Shown in pieces: positions 1-5,554 of a stretch of 8,482 nucleotides of DNA (its first letter is position 1; the number at the start of each line of letters is the position of its first letter). Both the position numbers and the translations under genes were made by a program. Source of the stretch: Actinomycetes bacterium (GTDB taxonomy: Bacteria; Actinomycetota; Actinomycetes; Actinomycetales; Microbacteriaceae); contig JAEWKY010000324.1 of assembly GCA_023457615.1 (NCBI GenBank), positions 1 through 8,482 on the forward strand, in the 5' to 3' direction. The notes under the pieces were generated by a model. The model was not told where the DNA came from, ran no database searches, and saw only the letters and a program-made list of their open reading frames with translations.

Positions 1-35
1 CCCCCCCCCCCCCCCCCGCCCCCCCCCCCCCCCCG
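1..35. other. Poly-C tract at the contig edge, probable artefact
   Basis: Bases 1-34 are all C except one G at position 18, and no other part of the window resembles this. The run interrupts a well-conserved reading frame (the ETF beta subunit on the minus strand), which would become a poly-glycine stretch here. Read on the minus strand it is a poly-G run, a common artefact of two-colour sequencing and of assembly ends. I treat it as non-biological, so residues of the neighbouring gene past about 148 should not be trusted. Confidence 0.8.
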
Positions 36-481
36 CGGGTGTCCTCCAGGGCGCCGAGGAAGGGCAGCCCGAGGACGCTCGAGATCGCGCTGGGGATCAT
101 CCCGCCGCGGCCGTCGGTCGAGGCCTCGCCCGCGATCACGAGGTCGGCGTCGAGTCGCGCGACCGCGGCGGCGAGCACCTGCGCGGTGAGGCGGAGGTCG
201 GCGCCGACGAGCGACTCGTCGACGACGTGCACGGCGCGGTCGGCCCCGGTCGCGAGCAGCTTGCGGAGGCCGTCGCGCGCCGACGCCGGCCCCATCGTGA
301 GCACGACCACCTCCGTCGCGGCGTCGGCGTCCTTCGCGACGAGGGCGAGCTCGAGCGCGCGCTCGGCCACCTCGTCGACCGTCGCCTCCGACGGCCGTCG
401 CACGACGCGTCCCGTCGCGAGGTCGAGCTCGCGCTCCCCCCACGTGTCGGGGACCTGCTTGGTCAGCACGACGATCCTCAT
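1..481 (-). CDS. etfB: Electron transfer flavoprotein beta subunit, 3' end missing
   Basis: ETF is a soluble FAD- and AMP-containing heterodimer that takes electrons from acyl-CoA dehydrogenases and passes them to ETF-quinone oxidoreductase. About 148 credible residues are present of a family length near 260. Visible marks are the N-terminal MRIVVLTKQVPDT (family pattern KQVPDT), GADRAVHVVD at residues 79-88, and the nucleotide-binding region DLVIAGEASTDGRGG at 113-127. The frame stays open to the window edge but runs into the poly-C tract below base 35. The ATG (481-479) overlaps the TGA of the upstream amino-acid dehydrogenase as ATGA, so the two are very likely cotranscribed and translationally coupled. 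An etfA gene would be expected just beyond the edge. The context suggests service to branched-chain acyl-CoA oxidation; the family call is solid, the specific partner is inferred. Confidence 0.88.
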   Translation of the reverse strand, partial: MRIVVLTKQVPDTWGERELDLATGRVVRRPSEATVDEVAERALELALVAKDADAATEVVVLTMGPASARDGLRKLLATGADRAVHVVDESLVGADLRLTAQVLAAAVARLDADLVIAGEASTDGRGGMIPSAISSVLGLPFLGALEDTRGGGGGAGGGGG

Positions 482-1545
482 GCGTTCCTCTCCTTCCGGG
501 CGTCGAGCCGCGCGAAGGCGAGCGCCTCGGCGGCGACGAGCGGCGTGGTCCCGGTCGCCTCGGCCTGGGCCAGCACGCGCCCGAGCGTGTCGCCGATCGC
601 GCGGATCCGGGTGTCGATGACGTCGGTCGCGGCGCCCTCGGCCGCGAGGGTCAGGTAGATGACGCCGCCGGCGTTGACGACGAAGTCGGGCGCGTAGAGC
701 ACCCCGCGCTCGGCGAGCCGGGCCGCCCCGGCGCGTTCGGCGAGCGGGTTGTTCGCGGGGCCGACGACGGCCCGCACGTCGAGCCGCTCGATCGCCTCGG
801 GCGTGAGCACCCCGCCCACCCCCGCGGGCACGAAGACGTCGGCCGGCACGAGCAGGGCCTCGTCGGGCTCGACCCAGGTCGCGCCGAGCGACGTCACGAG
901 CTCGCGCTTGCGCGCGTCGACGTCCGAGACGGTGAGGATGCCGCCCTCCTCGGCGAGACGCGTCGCCACCCGCGATCCCACCTGGCCGAGGCCGGACACG
1001 ACGAAGGAGCGGCCCGCGAACGACGGGTCGCCGTGCAGCGCGCGGAGCACCGTGCGCAGTGCGGCGAGCACGCCGGCCGACGTGGGTCCGGCCGGCTCGC
1101 CCGATCCGCCGGTCGCCGAGGGCAGTCCGACCACGTGGCGCGTGCGCTGCGCGACGACCTGCATGTCGTCGGCGGTCGTGCCGACGTCCTCCGCGGTGCG
1201 GTAACGGCCGTCGAGCGACTCGACGAGGTCGCCGAGGTCGAGGAACGCAGCCGTGCGCCGCTCGCCCTCGAGCGTCTCGCCGGGCGCGAGCCGGATGACC
1301 GACTTGCCGCCCCCGGCGTCGAGCCCCGCGGCGGCGTTCTTCATCGTCATCGCCGAGGCGAGCCGCAGCGCGTCGGCGAGCGCGTCGAGCCAGGTGTCGT
1401 ACGTCCACGTGCGGCAGCCGCCGAGGGCCGGGCCGAGCGCGCTCGAGTGCAGGGCGACCGTCATCGTGAGGCCCGAGCGGGCGCCGACGCCCGTGACGAC
1501 GCGCTCATGATCGAAGACGGGCAGGGTGGTGATCGATTCGCTCAA
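478..1545 (-). CDS. Leucine/valine-type (Glu/Leu/Phe/Val family) amino-acid dehydrogenase
   Basis: This 355-residue NAD-dependent dehydrogenase oxidatively deaminates branched-chain amino acids to 2-oxo acids in the cytoplasm. The N-terminal domain has LGPALGGCRTW (37-47), the substrate/catalytic lysine region MTMKNAAAGLDAGGGK with K69 and K81, and TAEDVGTT (117-124) with the catalytic Asp at 120. The Rossmann domain has GLGQVG (185-190), then GPANNPL (262-268) and NAGG (291-294). The length matches leucine and valine dehydrogenases. Sequence alone does not separate Leu, Val and Phe preference; the nearby branched-chain 2-oxo acid dehydrogenase operon favours Leu/Val/Ile. The start is a TTG, chosen because AAGGAG lies 7 bases upstream. 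It overlaps etfB downstream and diverges from an Lrp regulator, its probable controller. One oddity is VFVPAGVGGVLT at 238-249, where relatives usually have a Pro-Cys-Ala-Leu-Gly-type turn. Confidence 0.9.
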   Translation of the reverse strand: MSESITTLPVFDHERVVTGVGARSGLTMTVALHSSALGPALGGCRTWTYDTWLDALADALRLASAMTMKNAAAGLDAGGGKSVIRLAPGETLEGERRTAAFLDLGDLVESLDGRYRTAEDVGTTADDMQVVAQRTRHVVGLPSATGGSGEPAGPTSAGVLAALRTVLRALHGDPSFAGRSFVVSGLGQVGSRVATRLAEEGGILTVSDVDARKRELVTSLGATWVEPDEALLVPADVFVPAGVGGVLTPEAIERLDVRAVVGPANNPLAERAGAARLAERGVLYAPDFVVNAGGVIYLTLAAEGAATDVIDTRIRAIGDTLGRVLAQAEATGTTPLVAAEALAFARLDARKERNA

Positions 1546-1552
1546 CGCCGAG

Positions 1553-1558
1553 CTCCTT
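1553..1558 (-). promoter_or_regulatory. Shine-Dalgarno AAGGAG that fixes a TTG start
   Basis: AAGGAG on the minus strand, followed by 7 bases and then TTG (1545-1543). This near-perfect ribosome binding site supports the rare TTG as the true start of the amino-acid dehydrogenase. The resulting N-terminus MSESITTLPVFDHERV has the expected length before the conserved domain. Confidence 0.75.
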
Positions 1559-1568
1559 CGGTGTGAAT

Positions 1569-1585
1569 GCCGACCATCGGTCGGC
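1569..1585. promoter_or_regulatory. Perfect palindrome, candidate Lrp operator
   Basis: GCCGACC-ATC-GGTCGGC: perfect 7-base arms with a 3-base centre. It lies in the 53-base spacer between the divergent dehydrogenase and Lrp-type regulator, upstream of the dehydrogenase ribosome binding site and just ahead of the regulator's putative -10 box. A dyad placed like this is what an autoregulated Lrp-family switch would be expected to have. Part of it (CCATCGGTCG) recurs upstream of the 2-oxo acid dehydrogenase operon at 5425-5434. Confidence 0.55.
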
Positions 1586-1591
1586 TAGCGT
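1586..1591 (+). promoter_or_regulatory. Putative -10 box for a leaderless regulator mRNA
   Basis: TAGCGT fits the actinobacterial TANNNT pattern and ends 7 bases before the A of the regulator's ATG (1599). No ribosome binding site lies between the box and the start. This arrangement predicts transcription beginning at or next to the start codon. No clear -35 box is seen; the palindrome at 1569-1585 occupies the adjoining upstream sequence. Confidence 0.4.
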
Positions 1592-1598
1592 TCGACGC

Positions 1599-2057
1599 AT
1601 GACGCAGACCGAGCTCGATCCCACGTCGCGCCGCATCATGGCCGCGCTCGACGAGGAGCCCCGCGCGACGCTCGGCTGGCTCGCGTCGAAGCTCCGGCTC
1701 GCGCGCGGCACCGTGCAGGGTCGCGTCGCGTCGCTCTTCGCGCCCGGCGTGCTGCGGTCGCCGAGCACCCTCGTGCGCACGGCCTCCGTCGGCCTGCCGA
1801 TGCGCGCGCTCGTCACCGCGAACGTCGACCAGGACCAGTTCGACGCCGCGATGCGCTCGCTGCGCGACATCCCCGAGGTGCTCGAATGCGTCGCCACGTC
1901 GGGCGTCAACGACCTCTGGGTGCAGGTCGCCGTGCGCGACAGCGACCACCTCTACGAGGTCGGCCAGAGCATCCTGCGCACTCCCGGCATCCGCCGCACG
2001 GCGACGTCGATCGTGCTGCGCGAGCTCATCGAGTACCGCACGTCGCAACTGCTCTGA
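1599..2057 (+). CDS. Lrp/AsnC-family transcriptional regulator (first copy)
   Basis: A 152-residue regulator with an AsnC-type winged helix-turn-helix (about residues 5-55: LDPTSRRIMAALDEEPRATL, then LASKLRLARGTVQGRV) and a C-terminal RAM/AsnC ligand-binding domain (about 67-141). That domain includes SGVNDLWVQVAVRD, matching the effector-pocket region of the family. Such proteins assemble as dimers to octamers and sense amino acids. The ATG at 1599 was chosen over an in-frame GTG 36 bases upstream because it starts just before the conserved helix and follows a leaderless-type -10. It is divergent from the amino-acid dehydrogenase and convergent with the E2 gene, with only 8 bases between stops. 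By position it probably controls one or both catabolic operons and itself, as BkdR does in Pseudomonas; that role is inferred. It is paralogous to the regulator at 7245-7712. Confidence 0.9.
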   Translation: MTQTELDPTSRRIMAALDEEPRATLGWLASKLRLARGTVQGRVASLFAPGVLRSPSTLVRTASVGLPMRALVTANVDQDQFDAAMRSLRDIPEVLECVATSGVNDLWVQVAVRDSDHLYEVGQSILRTPGIRRTATSIVLRELIEYRTSQLL

Positions 2058-2092
2058 CCCCCGCATCAGCGCATCGCCGCCAGCGCGGGGTC
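2056..2092. terminator. Weak inverted repeat at convergent gene ends
   Basis: GACCCC (2056-2061) pairs with GGGGTC (2087-2092), extended by GC/GC after a one-base bulge, around a loop of about 20 bases. It covers the region between the regulator stop and the E2 stop and could act as a two-way terminator. There is no T-run on either side and the loop is long, so support is modest. Confidence 0.25.
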
Positions 2093-3304
2093 GCTCAGCA
2101 GCTCTCCGACGGCGCGCAGCAGCGCCGCGGCCTCGGCGCCGTCGGCGACGCGGTGGTCGAACGCGAGCACGAGCTGCCCGATCTGCCGCACCTCGACACG
2201 CCCGTCGACGACCCAGGGGGTGGGGCGGATGACGCCGACCGCGAGGATCGCCGACTCGCCGGGGTTGAGGATCGGCACTCCCCCGTCGACGCCGAGCGGG
2301 CCGAGGTTGGTGATCGTGATCGTGCCGCCGGCGAGGTCGGCCGGCTTCGTGCGGTTCTCGCGCGCCGTCTCGACGAGCGCCGACAGCTGCTCGCACAGCG
2401 CGCGGAACCCGAGGGTCTCGGCGCCCTTGACGTTCGGCACCGTGAGTCCGCGCGGCGTCGCGGCGGCGAACCCGAGGTTGACGTACGACTTCAGCACGAG
2501 CTCCTGGGCGGCCTCGTCCCACGTCGAGTTGAGCTCGGGATGCTCGCGCAGCCCGAGCAGGAGGGCGCGCGCGACGAGGGTCAGCGGCGAGAGGCGCACC
2601 CCCGCCCACGCCGTCGAGGCGCGGAGCTTGTCGAGCAGCGCGACCGATTCGGTGAAGTCGACGGTGAGCCAGACGGCGGCGTGCGGCGCGGTGAAGGCCG
2701 AGGCGACCATCGCGGCGGCGGTCGCCTTGCGGATGCCGCGGATCGGCACGCGGGTCTCGCCGTCGACCGGGGCGGCCGAGAGGGGGGCGGATGCCGCCTC
2801 CACCTGGGAGCGTGAGATCGGCTCGGGCCCGGCGAGGGTCGCGAGATCGACGCCGAGGCGACGGGCGAGCGCGCGCACGGGCGGGGCGGCGAGCACGCGG
2901 CCCGGCGTGCTCGGCGAAGCCTGAGTCGGAGCCGCCGGCTTCGCGCCGACCGTCAGGCGCCGGCGCGGGGCGGCCGAGTGGGAGACGCCGTAGCCGACGA
3001 GCACCGGCTCGGGCTTCTCGGCACCCTCGTCGACCGGCGGGATGTCGACATCCCCCACCCCCGCTTCCGCGATCGCGACGATCGACGACCCGACCGGCAC
3101 GACATCCCCGGCCGCGGCGAGCAGTCGGGCGACCCGTCCGGTGAAGGGGCTCGGCAGCTCGACCACCGACTTCGCGGTCTCGACCTCGACGATCGCGTCG
3201 TTGACCGTCACCTCGTCGCCCTCGGCCACGAGCCAGTTCACGATCTCGGCCTCGATGAGCCCCTCGCCGACGTCGGGCAGCCGCACCTCGCGCAGCCCGG
3301 TCAC
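2066..3304 (-). CDS. bkdC: Branched-chain 2-oxo acid dehydrogenase E2 (dihydrolipoyl acyltransferase)
   Basis: This 412-residue E2 core transfers the branched acyl group from E1 to coenzyme A through a lipoyl arm. Residues 5-80 form one lipoyl domain; the lipoylated lysine is K45 in VETAKS. A Pro/Ala-rich linker follows, then a peripheral-subunit-binding segment near 137-171 (VRALARRLGVDLATLAG). The catalytic acyltransferase domain runs from about 184 to the end, with GGTITITNLGPLG (326-338) and the active-site FDHRVADG (382-389; H384, D388). The binding segment lacks the usual Gly-rich GTGPxGRI turn and reads AGPEPISRSQ instead. The start is a GTG that overlaps the stop of E1 beta as GTGA, and the product begins right before the lipoyl domain. 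It is the last gene of the operon. The E2 assignment is firm; branched-chain specificity comes mainly from E1 alpha and the neighbours. Confidence 0.9.
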   Translation of the reverse strand: MTGLREVRLPDVGEGLIEAEIVNWLVAEGDEVTVNDAIVEVETAKSVVELPSPFTGRVARLLAAAGDVVPVGSSIVAIAEAGVGDVDIPPVDEGAEKPEPVLVGYGVSHSAAPRRRLTVGAKPAAPTQASPSTPGRVLAAPPVRALARRLGVDLATLAGPEPISRSQVEAASAPLSAAPVDGETRVPIRGIRKATAAAMVASAFTAPHAAVWLTVDFTESVALLDKLRASTAWAGVRLSPLTLVARALLLGLREHPELNSTWDEAAQELVLKSYVNLGFAAATPRGLTVPNVKGAETLGFRALCEQLSALVETARENRTKPADLAGGTITITNLGPLGVDGGVPILNPGESAILAVGVIRPTPWVVDGRVEVRQIGQLVLAFDHRVADGAEAAALLRAVGELLSDPALAAMR

Positions 3305-4311
3305 GACGCGCGCTCCCCGAACTCGAGCGACTCCTGGAGCGCGGCGAGCACGCGGTCGACGTCGGGCAGGAACTCCTTCTCGGTGCGGCTCGGCGGGTAG
3401 GGCAGGTCCCACGCGCCGACGCGCAGCACGGGCGCCTCGAGCGAGAAGAAGCACTCCTGCTGGATGCGCGCCGCGAGCTCCGCGCCGATGCCGCCGTTCA
3501 CCGACGCCTCGTGCACGACGATCGCGCGCCCCGACGCCTGCACGGCGGCCGTGATCGAGGGCATGTCGAGCGGCGACAGCGAGCGCAGGTCGAGCACGCC
3601 GACCGACACCCCGTCGCCCGCCGCCGCCTCGGCCGCCGCGAGGGCGACCGCGACGCTCGGGCCGTGCGCGAGGAGGATGCAGTCGGTTCCCGCGCGCAGC
3701 AGCCGGGCGCTGCCCGCGGGGAGCGGCTCGGCCTCGATCTCGCCCTTGTCCCAGTAGCGGCGCTTGGGCTCGAAGAAGATCACCGGGTCGTCCGACCGGA
3801 TCGCCTCGCGCAGCAGGTGGTACGCGTCGGAGGGCGAGGAGCACGACACGACGCGCAGACCGGCGGTGTGCGTGAAGTACGCCTCGTTCGACTCGCTGTG
3901 GTGCTCGACCGCGCCGATGCCGCCCGCGGCGGGCACGCGGATGACGATCGGCAGCTTGAGCGCCCCGCCCGAGCGCGCCCGCATCTTGGCGAGCTGCGAG
4001 ACGATCTGGTCGAACGCGGGGTAGATGAAGCCGTCGAACTGGATCTCGCAGACCGGGCGGTAGCCGTGCAGCGCGAGGCCGATGGCCGTGCCGACGATGC
4101 CCGACTCGGCGAGCGGGGTGTCGATGACGCGGTCGTCGCCGAACTCCGCGAGCAGCCCGTCGGTCACGCGGAACACCCCGCCGAGCACCCCGACGTCCTC
4201 GCCCATGACGAGCACCGCCGGGTCGTCGCGCATCGCGTCGCGGAGCGCGGCGTTGAGCGCGCCGCCCAGGCTCACGCGCTCGATCGTCGGCGCACCGACC
4301 GCGGCGGTCAC
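3301..4311 (-). CDS. bkdB: Branched-chain 2-oxo acid dehydrogenase E1 component, beta subunit
   Basis: A 336-residue beta subunit of the thiamine-diphosphate-dependent E1 heterotetramer, which decarboxylates branched 2-oxo acids and loads the acyl group onto the E2 lipoyl arm. Residues 35-52 (VMGEDVGVLGGVFRVTDG) carry the conserved Glu38 region that contacts the cofactor. DTPLAESGIVGTAIGLA (64-80) and the HHSESNEAYFTHTAGLRVV stretch (137-155) are typical of the transketolase-like pyrimidine domain. The C-terminal transketolase domain follows from about 205, ending with DLPYPPSRTEKEFLPDVDRV. The start is a GTG whose last two bases sit in the E1 alpha stop (GTGA), and the length equals the family norm. 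The same overlap joins it to E2 downstream, so equal synthesis of subunits by coupled translation is likely. Confidence 0.92.
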   Translation of the reverse strand: MTAAVGAPTIERVSLGGALNAALRDAMRDDPAVLVMGEDVGVLGGVFRVTDGLLAEFGDDRVIDTPLAESGIVGTAIGLALHGYRPVCEIQFDGFIYPAFDQIVSQLAKMRARSGGALKLPIVIRVPAAGGIGAVEHHSESNEAYFTHTAGLRVVSCSSPSDAYHLLREAIRSDDPVIFFEPKRRYWDKGEIEAEPLPAGSARLLRAGTDCILLAHGPSVAVALAAAEAAAGDGVSVGVLDLRSLSPLDMPSITAAVQASGRAIVVHEASVNGGIGAELAARIQQECFFSLEAPVLRVGAWDLPYPPSRTEKEFLPDVDRVLAALQESLEFGERAS

Positions 4312-5402
4312 GGGTACACCCGCAGGGCCGCCGCCGCCTCGCGCTGACGCTCGAGGTCGGGATGCGGGTCGACGTAGACGAGGTCGAACAGGTCGAGCAG
4401 ATCGGGGTCCTCGAGCTCGGCGCACGCGGCGCGGGTGTCGGCGGCGATCGCGTCGCCCTCCGCCTCGAGCTCGGCGAACCACGCGTCGTCGACGCCCTGC
4501 GCGCGCAGCAGCACCTCGAGGCGATGCACGGGGTCTCGGCCGTGCCACTCCGCTTCCTCCTCTGCCGGGCGGTAGCGACGCGGGTCGTCCGACGTCGAGT
4601 GCCCCGCCATCCGGTAGGTCACCGCCTCGACGAACGCGGGCGGACCCCCGGCGCGCACGCCCGCCACGGCCTCGGAGACGACGGCGTGCACCGCGAGGGC
4701 GTCGTTGCCGTCGACCGAGTAGGCGGTGAGGCCGAAGCCCGCCGCGCGACCCGGCAGCGGTGCGCGGTACTGCTGCGAAACCGGGGTCGAGATCGCCCAG
4801 CCGTTGTTCTGCACGACGAAGACGATCGGCAGCTCGCGCGTCGCCGCCCAGTTGAACGCCTCGCTGACGTCGCCCTGGCTCGTCGCCCCGTCGCCGACGA
4901 AGCACACGACGACCTCGTCGGCGCCGGAGAACCGGCTGCCCATGGCGTAGCCGACCGCATGCAGGGCCTGGGTGCCGAGCACGAGGGAGTAGATGTGGAA
5001 CCGGAAGCGCGCCGGGTCCCAGCCGGCGTGCGCGACGCCGCGCCACTGGGCGAGCAGCTCGCGCGGACCGAGGCCGCGCACCCTCGCGGCGACATGCTCG
5101 CGGTAGCTCGGGAACACGTAGTCGGTGTCGCGGATCGCGCGCATCGTGCCGACCTGGGCCGCCTCCTGCCCGCGGGCCATGAGCCACAGTCCGAGCTCGC
5201 CCTGCCGCTGCAGGTGGTAGGCCTGCTCGTCGAACCGGCGGCCGAGGTACATGTCGCGGTAGAGGGTGCGCGCGAGGTCGAGGTCGACGCCCGCGAGCTC
5301 GCCGTCGGGCGTGAGCGTGCCGTCGTCGGCGAGGTAGCGGCGCGGGCCGGCCTCGGCGGCCGTGGGACGCGGGGATCGGGTACGCGCAGCCTGCGGGTTC
5401 AC
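4308..5402 (-). CDS. bkdA: Branched-chain 2-oxo acid dehydrogenase E1 component, alpha subunit
   Basis: A 364-residue alpha subunit that binds thiamine diphosphate. The cofactor motif begins with GDGATSQGD (170-178) and closes with NN at 199-200. The loop YRMAGHSTSDDPRRYR (263-278) matches the HSTSDD signature of branched-chain rather than pyruvate E1 alpha, and is the best single clue to the complex's substrate. MYLGRRFDEQAYHLQRQGEL near 51-70 is the usual family entry. I chose the GTG at 5402-5400, which yields MNPQAARTRS and has GGAG five bases upstream. An in-frame GTG at 5447 would add 15 residues through a palindromic, operator-like stretch and has no clear binding site. It is the first gene of a three-gene operon whose long upstream region carries repeats. 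No E3 gene is nearby; a shared lipoamide dehydrogenase elsewhere is presumed. Confidence 0.92.
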   Translation of the reverse strand: MNPQAARTRSPRPTAAEAGPRRYLADDGTLTPDGELAGVDLDLARTLYRDMYLGRRFDEQAYHLQRQGELGLWLMARGQEAAQVGTMRAIRDTDYVFPSYREHVAARVRGLGPRELLAQWRGVAHAGWDPARFRFHIYSLVLGTQALHAVGYAMGSRFSGADEVVVCFVGDGATSQGDVSEAFNWAATRELPIVFVVQNNGWAISTPVSQQYRAPLPGRAAGFGLTAYSVDGNDALAVHAVVSEAVAGVRAGGPPAFVEAVTYRMAGHSTSDDPRRYRPAEEEAEWHGRDPVHRLEVLLRAQGVDDAWFAELEAEGDAIAADTRAACAELEDPDLLDLFDLVYVDPHPDLERQREAAAALRVYP

Positions 5403-5430
5403 CGCCGCTCCTCTCCGTCGGACGCCATCG

Positions 5431-5441
5431 GTCGATTCGAC
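5431..5441. promoter_or_regulatory. Palindrome GTCGATTCGAC
   Basis: A perfect 11-base dyad (GTCGA-T-TCGAC) 29 bases upstream of the E1 alpha start. Its left part overlaps CCATCGGTCG (5425-5434), which also occurs inside the operator-like palindrome at 1569-1585. TCGATTCG from it recurs at 5454-5461. It is a candidate binding half of an Lrp-type site. Confidence 0.45.
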
Positions 5442-5465
5442 TACCACTGTGACTCGATTCGGCTC

Positions 5466-5491
5466 GGGTAACTACTGATTTCCGGGTTACT
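5466..5491. repeat. Direct and inverted repeat GGGTAACT / GGGTTACT
   Basis: GGGTAACT (5466-5473) and GGGTTACT (5484-5491) are near-identical direct copies 18 bases apart. Within them GTAAC (5468-5472) and GTTAC (5486-5490) also form an inverted pair around a 13-base centre that is rich in A/T for this genome. This could be a regulator site or part of the promoter. Confidence 0.35.
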
Positions 5492-5497
5492 GGTTGT

Positions 5498-5518
5498 TTC
5501 GACCATCGAGAGGTCGAA
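5498..5518. promoter_or_regulatory. Inverted repeat TTCGACC-N7-GGTCGAA
   Basis: Perfect 7-base arms, TTCGACC (5498-5504) and GGTCGAA (5512-5518), around ATCGAGA. The core GACCATCG followed by GGTCG is also seen at the first regulator's palindrome, where the four bases between the two parts are absent or merged. This is consistent with one protein acting at both places. Confidence 0.5.
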
Positions 5519-5554
5519 TCGGCGAGCGCGTTCGATCATGTTGACCACGGGGCG

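Larger units (their letters stand above)
5403..5554 (-). promoter_or_regulatory. Upstream control region of the bkd operon
   Basis: This 152-base non-coding stretch lies between the E1 alpha start and the M20 amidohydrolase stop and is visibly richer in A/T than the genes. It holds a palindrome at 5431-5441, direct repeats TCGATTCG at 5432 and 5454 (22 bases apart, about two helical turns), GGGTAACT at 5466 and GGGTTACT at 5484, and a perfect inverted repeat at 5498-5518. The promoter must lie here, but I cannot name -35 and -10 boxes with confidence. No terminator with a T-run is seen for the upstream amidohydrolase. Confidence 0.6.

Noticed and set aside
1..34. Poly-C as a telomere, G-quadruplex or genuine poly-glycine coding repeat
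   Set aside because: It is nearly pure, sits exactly at the edge, and replaces conserved ETF sequence; a technical origin is simpler.
2066..3844. E2 frame extended 180 codons upstream
   Set aside because: The extension is a low-complexity Arg/Ala shadow of E1 beta; the lipoyl domain begins right after the GTG at 3304.
3301..5187. Long open frame reading through E1 beta and antisense or out of frame with E1 alpha
   Set aside because: Only the part after the GTG at 4311 has recognisable protein; the upstream part is Arg/Gly/Ala-rich shadow of E1 alpha.
5403..5447. E1 alpha start at the GTG 5447
   Set aside because: It lacks a ribosome binding site and would put a perfect palindrome inside the gene; the GTG at 5402 has GGAG at good spacing.
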